Source of the DNA: Blakeslea trispora | Lineage: Eukaryota > Mucoromycota > Mucoromycetes > Mucorales > Choanephoraceae | Direction: 5' to 3' | Assembly: GCA_025331445.1 (NCBI GenBank) | Contig: JAIWNE010000039.1 | Span: 186,001 to 250,000 of the forward strand | DNA: 64,000 nucleotides | Shown: one piece after another, positions 48,161 through 59,252 of the stretch | Layout: each line of letters starts with the position of its first letter | How positions within the stretch are numbered: position 1 is the first letter of the stretch | Translations under genes and position numbers: made by a program | The notes under the pieces: generated by a model | Databases searched by the model: none | What the model was told of the DNA's origin: nothing | The model's input: the letters and a program-made list of their open reading frames with translations, nothing else

Positions 48161-49838
48161 TTAAGCAAGGTAGGTAGAGGCAGAGACGTTACCACCCTTA
48201 CCAGTCCAGTTGGTGTGAACCCACTTGCCGGGAGATTCCAAGAGTTCGTAGGTGTGAGCACCAAAGTAATCACGTTGGGCTTGGAGAAGGTTAGCAGGGA
48301 GGATTTCGTGACGGAGACCATCGTAGAAGTTCAAGGCAGTAGAGAGAGCAGGAGTGGGGATACCCATTTGAACAGCAGTGGCAATGACAGCTCTCCAAGA
48401 ATCTTGAGCATCTTCAGTAGCCTTTTGGAAGAAGGGGTCGAACAACAAGTTTTCGAGTTCGGGGTTGTTGGTGTAGGCATCCTTGATCTTACCCAAGAAG
48501 ACGGAACGGATGATACAACCACCACGCCACATCAAGGCAATACCGGCATTGTTCAAGTTCCAGTTGTTGTCCTTGGCAGCTTGACGCATCAACATGAAAC
48601 CTTGAGCATAAGAGACAATCTTGGAAGCATAGAGGGCTTGACCGAGTTGAGCAACGAACTTGGCCTTATCACCTTCGAACTTGGCAGTAGGACCCTTCAA
48701 GATCTTAGAGGCACGAGTACGTTCACCCTTCAAGGAAGAGAGACAACGAGCGTAGACAGCTTCACCGATCAAGGTAACAGGAATACCACGGTCAAGAGAG
48801 TCGATACCAGTCCACTTACCAGTACCCTTTTGACCAGCAGTATCGAGGATCTTTTCAACAAGAGGAGCACCATCAGTGTCCTTGTACTTGAGGATATCAC
48901 GGGTGATTTCAATCAAGAAGGAGTCCAATTCACCCTTGTTCCATTCTTCAAAAGTATCGGCCATTTCGTCGTGAGACATACCAAGACCTTCCTTCATGAT
49001 TTGGTAAACTTCACAGATCAATTGCATGTCACCATATTCTATTTTGATAGATGAGAGATGCATTCTTATAGATGAATTTTATCAACTTACCGATACCGTT
49101 GTGAACCATCTTGACGTAGTGACCAGCACCAGTTTCACCAACCCAGTCACAACAGGGAGCACCATCGGGAGCCTTGGCAGAGATATCTTGGAAGATGTCC
49201 TTGATAGCAGGCCAGGCCTTGGGGTTACCACCGGGCATCAAAGAAGGACCGAAACGGGCACCTTCTTCACCACCAGAGACACCAGAACCAACGAAGAGGA
49301 TACCTTTCTTTTCTAATTCTTCGGCACGACGGATAGAGTCGGGGAAGTGAGAGTTACCACCATCAATGATGATATCGCCTTCTTCAAGATAAGGCAACAA
49401 TTGGTCAATGAAAGCATCAACAGCAGAACCAGCCTTGACGAGCAACATGACCTTTCTGGGACGCTTCAACTTGGCACAGAGTTCTTCAACAGAGTGAGCA
49501 CCAACAACCTTGGTACCCTTGGCTTCGTTGTTCAAGAAATCATCGACCTTGGAGGTAGTACGGTTATAAGCACAGACGGTATAACCGTGGTCGTTCATGT
49601 TCAAGATAAGGTTTTGACCCTTTTTTTTTATAGATAGAATGATAATTAAAAAAAAAAATGGACATTAAACAACCATAGCAAAAAAAAAAAAGAGAGACTT
49701 ACCATGACAGCCAAACCAATGAGACCAATATCAGCACTATTCATAAAGAAAAAAAAAAGGAAAAAACGCGTCAATATCTCTACATTCAAAGAGAGAAAGA
49801 GAGCAATGAGTTATCATGACTTACACAGCTTCAACCAT
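48161..49838 (-). CDS. GND1: 6-phosphogluconate dehydrogenase
   Basis: Oxidative pentose phosphate enzyme making ribulose 5-phosphate, CO2 and NADPH in the cytosol. Exons 49838-49825, 49736-49703, 49619-49091, 49038-48161 give 484 residues, the usual length. The NADP fold reads ADIGLIGLAVMGQNLILNMN with NRTTSK after strand 2. The substrate/catalytic region has GVSGGEEGARFGPSLMPGG, GHYVKMVHNGIEYGDMQLI (catalytic Lys) and MWRGGCIIRS. The C-terminal tail that reaches into the partner subunit ends SASTYLA, with the WTGKGG motif before it. Exon 1 encodes under five residues. Codon use is strongly biased, as in highly expressed genes. Confidence 0.98.
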
Positions 49839-51045
49839 TTTTTATAAGAATAGATTTAGAGAAAAAAAATCGTTATAGGAAAAAAAAGAAAAAGAGAAAA
49901 AGAAACAAGCTATCATCAGAATGTTAGATTAAATACTAAGGTCTTGGATGATGTAAGCGATGTCGGAAGCCTGCTTTAGGACTGCTTAATAACATCAATA
50001 TGGTGTCCGCTCTTGGTGTTTTATCAAAAGGATCTAATTTTTTTATTTTATTTTTAATTATTATCCTAATCTCAATAAAAACAGGTCTTTTTGGCCTTTT
50101 TTTTTTTCTTGTGTAATGTCGTGCCATTCTTTTTTATTTTGTTGAGCTATTCTTCCCAAATTGATTTTCTCGGATATAAACCAACACATTTGCCCCCCCC
50201 CTCCCTTCTCTCTCTCCTCATCCAAACAGTACGTGATCTCTTTTCTAATTATTTATGTTTTTTTTGCGGCTTTTCTTGGGAAAAAAAAAAGAAGGTTTAC
50301 ATACAAAGTATGTCAGGTCCGACATGGGCTTTAAATTGGGGTGAAAGGAAATTAAAACCAACAATTGTAAGATTATCATTCATTTACGTAAGACTGACTA
50401 AAAGGGCAAAACAAAGAGTAAGAGAGAGCAAGCGATCATTCAATTGAAGCGACCCAATCTTTACTTTTACGATGGGCGCGTTACAATAGACTTTGTTTTC
50501 TTTTATCACTTTACCACCTTTGTCCGCGGGATATAAGCGGTTAGAATTTGTCATGCATTAATCATAACAATACACTGACGTGATACAGGAGTTTTAAATA
50601 CCTAAGATCTACAGCCAATAAAGCAAGAGCACGGCTGACCTTCATCTGACAAAGCAAAGTGCGATAGGATAAGAAGTTGCTCGAAAGTAGGCTTACAAAT
50701 GATTGGGGTTGTATCAACTCAGATTCATCGATGACACGTTCTTTTTCTAAATTTGAAACGCCAAAAAAAAAAAAAGCCCTGCCGAATGCAAATAAGTTTA
50801 ATCCCTTCTTGTAAATAGGTTTCAGGAAAACTGAAGAAAAAAAAAAGGCTTGGTTACAGAATTCTGCCCCTTTTTTTCTTTCTTTTCGATTTTGATAATA
50901 CATGACAACTGTTTCAATGCTAATGAGTGACATCTATTTTTTCTAGAATTGTATTCGCCATTTTCTAAAGTTGCGATTATCTATTATATTACGAGAACAG
51001 ATAGCTATTTTCTTGAAGCTCGCTTGGATACTCCATTAGAAATCT
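49839..51045. other. Intergenic with two weak short frames
   Basis: Upstream of 6-phosphogluconate dehydrogenase. The minus strand at 49936-50127 ends in a coding-like stretch (DPFDKTPRADTILMLLSS, then GFRHRLHHPRP). The plus strand at 50310-50447 has a 45-codon frame, MSGPTWALNWGERKLKPT, about 90 bases after a CT-rich tract (about 50190-50218) that ends near a CAG. Neither matches a family I know. The remainder is A/T-rich. Confidence 0.4.
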
Positions 51046-51244
51046 GTTCATAAAAATTCTCAATACGAATTTTACCCAGAAATGACTATTGCTCTTCAAA
51101 ACAGGAATCACAGTAGCCAAAGCGTTTTGATGGTGACAGAAAAAATAGAAGCTATCTAGCAATGCTAATTCGACTATTGCAATTCCATTTTTGAAGAGCA
51201 ATAGTCATTTCTAGGTAAAATTCGTGTTGAGAGTTTTTATGAAT
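51046..51244. mobile_element. MITE-like foldback element
   Basis: Two 56-base arms, 51046-51101 and 51189-51244, are inverted copies with 52 of 56 positions matching, around an 87-base centre with no coding content. All four differences are transitions. This is the form of a miniature inverted-repeat element or another foldback repeat. No target duplication could be confirmed by eye, and no parent transposase with these ends is in the window. Confidence 0.7.
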
Positions 51245-52479
51245 AGATCCTTACAACCATTTGAAGGTGTGAGTGTGTAGATAGGTGGATGAGTACATGA
51301 TTATGTGTAATTGGATGTATGGGCGTAATTGGATGGGAAGGACAGGGTTACCAGCTTTAGTCATGCTTGACTTAATTCTTAGCAGTCGACCAAAAGTCTT
51401 TTCCTTTCCTTTTTGGGTTTAAGTTAGTCTATTGTGTTATGTTTTCAGAAATACAAAAAAAAAAATTGGTGAAAGACCATTACATTTATCAACATTACAA
51501 ATGCCATGACTGGCCAGTGGGCATCATTTCATTGTTTCATTAAGAATTATGTATACAATACCTTCAACGCTATCCAGCGTTTTTTGCAATTGATCAAACC
51601 AGGAGTAATCACAAATCGCGGGACTAGAAGTCTGCATTAGGGCATTTGACATTATTATTATGTAATCTACTTAACTTTAAGCCTTAGAGCTGTTTAGTCA
51701 AATCTTTTGCGTGCGTAATTGGATGATAAGGATTACCCTAATGTTTTCATTGAAGCATTACAACATGTAATATTCGCTCGAAGATTTTTTCCGTATTCTT
51801 TGGTTTTTATTATGCTCATTAAAAAAACCAACAGCCCATAAAAGTGATTTCAATGCTGACAAAGCATCTTCATTGGCGGCAACTCCTTTTTTTTTTTGAC
51901 TTAATGTATGGATAACATATTAGATAAGATTACTTGGACTTGAGACTAAAAGGCAATGTTGTCCACTTTATACACATCGGGATTCTCCTTCAGCTTTTCT
52001 TTTGATAAAAAAAAACAAATGAGGAGCTACATTTGTTAGGACATTTTATTAGACAAACTGTTGTACTTGACAAAATCAGTTAAGGATGCTGGTATAAGTA
52101 AGAAATTACTATGGGTGTGACGCTCTGGCGTGCCGTTTTCCACACTTAACTTTAAAAAGATTATCATCCCCCCCCATAAAGATTTTGTTTCAAGTTGTAG
52201 GTCCTGAGATTCTTCGCTTGTATGTCCTGAATCAGAGCTTCTAATTAGTAATAGTTTTTTCCTTTGTTTCTATTGATGCAATTCCTACACTTCAATGCTA
52301 TTCAGATATTCATAAGAGTGAGTAGATTCGAGTTACTTTTAGTCGTTTGCTTATGATTCAAAGAACATGTTTGTGACAATTGTATGTTTCGAATGAGTAT
52401 AATAAATAAAAAGAACGTAGGAAAATCTAGTAACTAAGAATTATAGCTAATGATTGTCAATTAGCGATCAATAGCTTTC
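51245..52479. other. Gene-free interval
   Basis: About 1.2 kb with no credible coding frame. It includes repeated phrases around 'gcgtaattggatg' (near 51324 and 51713) and a C8 run at 52168-52175. Nothing else was recognised. Confidence 0.5.
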
Positions 52480-52690
52480 CTCACTTGAACGAATCACCCA
52501 TTTGAATGACAAATGAAGATTTTAACAGGCTCTTGATGTATTGCTTCTGTCTAAGTTTGTCATAGCCATGGCATGGACTGCATTGACTATGGGGCTCAAT
52601 AGGCTCAATTGATCTTCTCGTACTCAGCGTAACCTTATGATTACTGTTAGGTATTGAAGTAACCAAAGGCGCGTTACCTATTGTACACAA
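52480..52690 (-). pseudogene. Second copy of helicase-linked repeat
   Basis: The minus strand here aligns by eye with plus-strand 4965-5100. Both share TTGGTTACTTCA, a GAGAAGATCAAT block, GAGCCTATT and AGCCCCATA, with scattered substitutions and small gaps. In this copy the frame stays open longer (VTLSTRRSIEPIEPHS), then another frame reads MTNLDRSNTSRA, the counterpart of the NIDTSDD region of the first copy. It is therefore a second fragment of the same PIF1/Helitron-like family, decayed and truncated before the HKSQG motif. Confidence 0.5.
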
Positions 52691-53439
52691 CTAATCATTG
52701 TATCTAGGCAAAACCAGAAGAAACTCACAAGTATTCTTGGCACTATACACTACGATTTAGTACACTAGAAGTACAGACAGCATTATTTTGGACTACAATT
52801 TTATTGGAAAGCATGGACACCTAGCTCGATTGTTTGAGTACGAAGATGTTTATATATGCCAAAAGCTACAACTTATCAGTATTCCTGTCTGTATGCTCGA
52901 ATTAGAATTATTTAGTTTATCTTCGAAGTTTATGTTCGTATAGAAATATCACACGATCAACCTAGACAACAGAATCACCCTAGCCAACATGAACAAGGAG
53001 CAATAGTTTCTGCTTGCAGACATTAACAGTTCTATTAACCCTCCTTATTCTCCAACTCATAATATTCGGCCAGTTCAGGTGTACTTGCCACCTTCTAATG
53101 CTAGCAAGAAAACTCGTTCTGTGTTTGAGGAAGACCTATGTATTTCCCTTATCCATTTGATATCCTGTTATAAATACTGCTTACAAGAAAAAAAGCAAAA
53201 TTACTCAAAGTATGACTATCACTATAATCAAAAAGACAAGAGACAATATTACCACAAATATGCCAATTGTGGTACCACTGTTCCTACAACCAAATTCTAT
53301 CACAGTGTGGCTGGTAGATTTTGTTTGTTATATAAAATAAATGACGCTACCAGATAATGATTGTCATTTACATAAAACCGAATGTTTATTAAAGTAAGCA
53401 ACTAATTGGGTTTCTTTCTTTTTATGACAATCGATGATT
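52691..53439. other. Unclassified decayed sequence
   Basis: Plus strand around 53040-53357 reads SPTHNI and then VYLPPSNASKKTRSVFEEDL, open to 53357, with a Tyr/Lys-rich part. It has coding-like composition but no start and no family I can name; probably transposon debris. Confidence 0.3.
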
Positions 53440-54290
53440 TGAGTGTCTACAAGTATTTGGAAATTATTGAAGCATACATTGTTACATGCATCCACAATTC
53501 TTTTAGACGGATTTTCCTCATTCATCAATCTGTGGCGCTTTTGTTTTTTTTTTCCTTTTGCAAGACCTCAAGGCTATTCAATTAGGTTCAACTCTGGCGA
53601 ATTAAGAGTAAAGTACATTACTAGCCTTCATTCTCAATTTTTCTGATCAATGGATGAGACTTACAAAATAATTACCCATAAGTCTTTCGTCCTTGTTCAT
53701 GATATCAAGAAGCTCGTTCATAAATTTTACAAAACGAGCAGTAGTTGTACCTTATGCTACTTGTTGTTCTCGATGACTCTACTCTTCTCAACGTCAACCT
53801 ACTCTATAGTAGGCTCCGCAATAATAATGTCGCTCAATCTATGATCTTTGTCTCTTGCAAACTTTTTTCTTTCAGCTTTGATTATCTTTCTTGTTAGAGT
53901 TTTTGGGCCCTCTTTCTTTTTAGGCGATAGTTTTTTTTATAGCAACATGTACAACACTAAAGCAGTATATAGCACCAATAATGGTATGGGATGAATAACA
54001 ATTTTTTGCAGCTTTGATCCAGTACAATTGCTTCTTATGTTATTGTAGTCTTTGTAGACATTATTGTCTATTGGCTTGGGTAACTTCTACAGCCCTTTTT
54101 TGTCATATCTTTTGCTGTAGTTTCTTTCTCTACTGGTTTGAGATTCGAGTGGAACTTCTGGCTCTTTATGGCTTTGATTAATACGTTTAGAGTACCTGTT
54201 TCAGTCAACGCACCTTCCATCAGATCGAGAGCTTTCTCTTTATCTCTCCTTGTTGTAGGCCAATTTGACTTGACCCAAAAAGACAATCAT
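53440..54290 (-). pseudogene. Tc1/mariner-IS630 DDE transposase relic
   Basis: Minus-strand relic read in several frames: HTIIGAIYCFSVVHVAIKK, then ARFVKFMNELLDIMNKDERL followed by MGNYFV, then HPLIRKIENEG and NSPELNLIE. The order matches DDE_3 transposases. The MDNASIHK segment with the catalytic Asp appears deleted and several stops interrupt the frame, so it is inactive. The N-terminal part near 54068-54286 is open for 72 codons. It is more decayed and belongs to a different lineage than the relic at 39.0 kb, judging by the differing residues around PELN. Confidence 0.7.
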
Positions 54291-54562
54291 TTGCCAATCA
54301 TTTTCTGGATAGCGCATTTTGTTTTAGATGACCGACATTTATTCCTCCGAAATCGCTCTCTACCAACCGCACTGTATGAAAAAGGTACAAAAAAATAATG
54401 CAATTTGAGTTGTAAAAAAAATACGTAGTTTGACTTTTTTTTTTTTTATTAACGCAGTTTAGGAATCATAAGTGCGCAATTTGACCAATCAAAAAACGCG
54501 CAATAAGGTCTTCTTGGACGCAACTTGAAGCCGTAAGCACTATAAGCGATTTTTCCACTCAG

Positions 54563-54626
54563 AATCGGTCAATAGGTTTTTAAAAGTGGTTTTAATTTGC
54601 TGTACTATCTTTAATCGGTCAATAGG
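54563..54626 (+). promoter_or_regulatory. Paired 14-bp direct repeats upstream of trp gene
   Basis: AATCGGTCAATAGG occurs exactly at 54563-54576 and again at 54613-54626, 50 bases apart. The second copy ends about 185 bases before the tryptophan synthase start. The spacing and position suggest a binding-site pair, although leftover repeat DNA from the adjacent relic is possible. It is not a GCN4-type TGACTC site. Confidence 0.4.
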
Positions 54627-54810
54627 ATTTAAGTAGCGAATTCATGTTGAGTCATTGTTTGAGGGCAACGATTGGTTAGTCTGCAGGAGTGACAAGCAGT
54701 CTAAACTTGCCATTTAAATACGATGTCGCTTTAATCTAGTTTTATTAGATAACTATCTTTTTCTTTCTTTTTTTTTTATCTAACCATAACATACTTTTTT
54801 TTTATCAAAG

Positions 54811-57123
54811 ATGGCTACTGGTCTTCGTAACGCTTTCAAAACTGCTAAAGAACAAAGTAAATAGGATAATCAAAGTTCGAATAGTTTACTGGTTTACTTA
54901 TATAAGTTCAACATAGATCGTCCTGCATTTGTCACTTTTCTTACTGCTGGTTATCCCAGTCCAGATGTCACTGTTGACAACTTAATAGCTTTGGAAAAAG
55001 GTGGTGCTGATGTGATTGAATTAGGTAAATGATTTGTGAAAGATGATGAACGAACATCATACTAAAAGCATGATAACTAGGTATTCCATTCACTGATCCT
55101 CTTGCTGACGGTCCTACTATTCAATATGCATCCACTGTAAGTATTCGTGCTTTTCTTTATCACTATTAGAGATAGTGAAGGAGCTGAGTGAAAAGAAGCG
55201 ATTGAGGTCTAAACCTATTATTTATAGGCTGCCCTTAAGCATGGTGTTGATATTTCCATGTGTCTTCAAATGGTCCGCGACGCACGTTCTCGTGGCCTTA
55301 AAGTGCCTGTTGTATTTATGGGCTATTATAACCCTATTCTTGCGTATGGAGAAGAACAAATGGTCAAGGATTGTAGAGATGCTGGCGTCAATGGTTATAT
55401 CTTGGTCGATTTGCCTCCTGAAGAATCACACGAATTCCGATCTATTTGTTACAAGTATGGCTTGTCATATATTCCATTGATTGCCCCCTCTACTACTGAA
55501 GCTCGTATCCAGTTACTTTCAAAGATTGCCGATTCATTCATCTATGTAGTTTCTCGTATGGGTGTCACTGGCGCCAAAGATTCAGTAAGCTCCGAATTGC
55601 CATCTATCATCGAACGCATCAAAAAGTACACACAAGCACCTCTGGCTGTAGGCTTTGGTGTTTCTACTCGCGAACATTTTGTTGAAGTAGGTGCTCACTC
55701 TGAAGGTGTCGTAATTGGATCCCGAATTATTACAATCATCAAGGATGCTTTGGAAGAAAACAAGAGTGTTCCTCAAATTGTTCAACAATATGCTTCTGAA
55801 ATCACTGGCCGCAAGGAAGTTGAAATTCCTGCTGCTGCTGATGCTGAACTTGCCGATCTAGAAGTAAATGATGCTGCTGGTCGTGGCCCTTTTACAGGTA
55901 ACGACATCAAGAACTTCTATCAACTCGAACCTCGTTTTGGTGAATTTGGTGGAGCCTACGTGCCTGAAGCACTTGTTGACTGTCTTACACAACTCGAAAC
56001 ATGCTTTAGTGATGCAATGAAAGATCCTGCATTTAGAGATGAATTCGAATCATACTATGACTACATCTCTCGTCCTTCCCAATTACAACTTGCAAGCCGT
56101 TTGACTGAAGATGCTGGTGGTGCTAAGATCTGGTTAAAACGTGAAGATTTGAATCACACAGGTTCTCACAAGATTAATAACGCCGTTGGCCAGATTTTGC
56201 TTGCCAAGCGTTTAGGTAAGAAACGTATTATTGCTGAAACTGGTGCTGGTCAACATGGTGTAGCTACTGCTACTGTATGTGCCAAGTTCGGAATGGAATG
56301 TGTTGTTTATATGGGCGAAGAGGATTGTCGTCGCCAAGCCTTGAACGTCTTCCGTATGAGAATGCTAGGCGCTACTGTTGTCCCTGTCACAAACGGTGCT
56401 AGAACATTGAAAGATGCTATCAATGAAGCCATGCGTGACTGGGTTGCTAATGTCTCTACAACACATTATCTTGTTGGCTCTGCTATCGGTCCCCATCCAT
56501 TCCCCATGATTGTTCGTGAATTCCAATCTGTCATTGGTAAGGAAACCAAGCGCCAGATGCTTGAAAAGGCTGGTAAATTGCCTGACGCTGTCGTTGCTTG
56601 TGTTGGTGGTGGTTCCAACTCTATCGGTATGTTCCATCCTTTCGTCGAAGACAAGACTGTTCGTATTGTAGGCGTTGAAGCAGGTGGTGATGGTGTTGAC
56701 ACTTTAAAGCATTCTGCTACTCTTACTAAAGGCACACCAGGTGTTCTTCATGGTACTCGTACTTATCTTCTACAAGATTTGAAGGGTCAGATTATTGAAA
56801 CCCATTCGGTCAGTGCTGGTCTTGATTATCCTGGTGTTGGCCCTGAACATGCTTATTTGAAGGATTCTGGCAGAGCCCAATACTGTGTTGCTGATGATAC
56901 TCAATGTCTGCTCGGTTTTAGAAAGTTGACTCAATTAGAGGGTATTATTCCCGCTTTAGAATCATCTCATGCCATCTTTGCTGCCCATCAATTGGCTTCT
57001 CAGCTTCCTAAAGACCAAGACATTGTTGTTTGTCTTTCCGGTAGAGGTGACAAGGATATGCATACTGTTGCTGAAGTCTTGCCCAGATTAGGCCCTAAGA
57101 TTGATTGGGATTTGACCTTCTAA
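54811..57123 (+). CDS. TRP5: Bifunctional tryptophan synthase
   Basis: Fused alpha and beta tryptophan synthase, converting indole-3-glycerol phosphate and serine to tryptophan in the cytosol. Exons 54811-54856, 54917-55024, 55081-55136, 55228-57123 give 701 residues, the fungal norm. Alpha domain (about 1-260): [33 protein letters not shown] (catalytic Glu and Asp), [11 protein letters not shown] linker rich in Ala and Glu (about 262-290) follows. The beta domain starts [19 protein letters not shown] and has [10 protein letters not shown] with the PLP lysine, and [17 protein letters not shown] for the cofactor phosphate. All key motifs are intact. The alpha-then-beta order is that of fungi. 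Confidence 0.98.
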
Positions 57124-57265
57124 TTTATTTATTCTGTATAATACATCATTTTCTCTTCTTTTTTATATAACCCCCTCCTTTCCAATCTTATTTGGTAGTT
57201 GATTCAATAAAGTTCAAAGCATTTGTATTCATGTAAATATGCGCTTCAAGTTTTATTTTCTAGTG

Positions 57266-58803
57266 TTAATTGCGATTGGAATCTTTGCAATTTTGTTCAA
57301 CACCAAAATAACTACATAAAAAGAGATTAAAACCAATTCTATTGTCTGTCAACTATAAGCTCTTACGTATTATGTTCAAGTGATGTCGCAGTCTTTATCG
57401 AACTTGAGCAATCCCTCGTTTCATATGGTCCTTGACAAAACACTGTTGCAAAAACAATTACAGTTAATCCATGTATAGTGTATTCATGGTTACGTACTTA
57501 GTTGTATATTTCCTGGCTCATTTGACTTTAGCCAATACTCTTCACCCTCGTGCTACAGACAAATCAATTGTTTGTAACATGTGCAACAAAATGTTTAAAC
57601 ACTTACGACAAATCCATCTTGTATCTCTGGACGGTGAGGAATATCTAGAACAATGGTTTTGTGAATATACTTTGATTACCAATCTCTCGTACTTACCATC
57701 CGACAGATTGACATATCGCTTGATACGCATTCTACTTCTTGCAACAAATTCTGCATAGCCAAAATCGCCTGTTCGAGGTTTACCTAAAATCAAATTGTTT
57801 TTCAGAGATATGGAAAGATCTTCTTTTCTTTCTTACTGCTTTACCAAGAAGAAAAGCTTCTATGTTGGTTTCGTTTATTTGTGGTACGCTTTGGAAAAGA
57901 TCAACTGCAACCAATGAGCCTACACCAGCACCAAATGAATGGCTGACAAAAAAAAGGAAACCCAATTTAGTTCTTGATTTTACTCGCTTACTATCGCGAT
58001 GCTTACCCTACAACTTGGACATTAAGCTCAGGATGTAGCTTCAATTGATCCTTGACGGCATTTTGGATAATATCTCTGATATCAATCATTGAAGCAAGAA
58101 GCCCTTTATGATTACATGTTACTTGGGTTATTACCCATCAAGCTTTTCCTTTGCTATAAACTGACCAGTCTGTACATGTGCCCCTGAAATGAGTGGATGA
58201 GGAGCAAGTGCTGTTTGAGAAAGCTAAAATTCATGAACATTTTTGTATAAAGCGTCACCATTGATATCACCTACCATAATCTTATTCTGAGCAGAGGTTT
58301 CATCTCTCAATATAATGTAAAGTTTCTTTTCCCTATATGTCGCATTGCTCAATATTCATTTGCATTATACGAGTTTAAGCTTACTTCATTGACAGCAAAA
58401 TGATACCAGTCGTATCCAAGGGAAAAGTAGAAAAAGAGCGAACCACAATAGCATCCGGCAAAAGCTTTATACATGCATCACAATCCCAATGATCAGAGAG
58501 GGGTCTACAGGCAACTGTTCTTGCCAGTTCCGCATAGAACTCGGCACTTTTGTATTCATTTGACTGACCATTGAAGGTGCTGATACTTTGAGCGGCGGGC
58601 AAGATTGGACTCTCATCTAACACTCTGGCAACGGAAGATAGACTTTCTATTGCGTTAGGAAATGATGAATCAGGTTCCTGTACTGCATCATTAAAGTACA
58701 AAACAGGCCAAAGAGCATTCGGGCCTGGCCTTGTTGAACGCATACTGAATGCAATATGAGGTCCTGCTAAAAGAAGAAGAAGACAAGCATATTTTATTCT
58801 CAT
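57266..58803 (-). CDS. Secreted class 3 lipase (Rhizomucor type)
   Basis: Extracellular triacylglycerol lipase-like alpha/beta hydrolase. Ten exons join in phase: 58803-58385, 58332-58275, 58223-58135, 58075-58007, 57942-57845, 57783-57697, 57644-57607, 57552-57498, 57442-57367, 57311-57266; 344 residues. A signal peptide (about 1-20) and an N-terminal region of about 110 residues precede the hydrolase domain. HWDCDACIKLLPDA and EKKLYIILRDETSA align with Rhizomucor lipase; the nucleophile elbow is VVGHSFGAGVGSLVA (Ser214). LLGKPRTGDFGYAEFV follows, then NLSDDIPHRP (Asp274) and TATSLEHNTYFG (His328). GHSFG replaces GHSLG, and EH replaces the usual DH. The triad is complete, so activity is plausible. 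Sequence next to the oxyanion hole (RDET) differs from typical RGSSS. Confidence 0.88.
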
Positions 58804-59252
58804 GTTTTTCTCTCTCTCTTTTTTTTTTTCTTTCAGGAAAAGAGAAAGATGAATTAAAGAAAAGCAAAAGAGCACTAGTATCCTTTGGTTATAGTTGATC
58901 AAAATTTCGGAATATTTGCGTGATCCCAGTGTAGTGTCAAAACAAACTACATTCTTCCATCAGAAGCAGCTTGTTTTCCTTCTCTCTCTTTCTGGGGGGG
59001 GGTATTTCATATGGCACTTAGAAATGGGAATCATTGCAAATATCAAGGTTTTACATGTTACTTTTTTCTTTTTCTTTTTCTACAACTATTTCTCTTTTTC
59101 TACAGGAAAAAAAAAGAGAAAATAAAAAAAAAGGTCATAGTTATTATTGAATAAGATATAAATTTAGATAAGTATAAATATAAACAGATGTGTATGTGCG
59201 TATAGATGTATAAAGTATATGTTTTTGTGTGCCATCAAATGAACAATAAGGA
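58804..59252. other. Intergenic: lipase promoter
   Basis: About 450 bases upstream of the lipase and downstream of the cyclin gene. Contains a G9 run near 58993 and several poly-T and poly-A tracts. No coding frame of note. Confidence 0.55.

Noticed and set aside
48215..49054. 279-codon plus-strand ORF opposite 6-phosphogluconate dehydrogenase
   Set aside because: Antisense shadow of a highly expressed gene whose codon bias removes stops on the other strand.
57542..57793. Separate ORFs in the lipase region as independent small genes
   Set aside because: They are exons of one lipase plus read-through introns; phases and motif order agree across ten exons.
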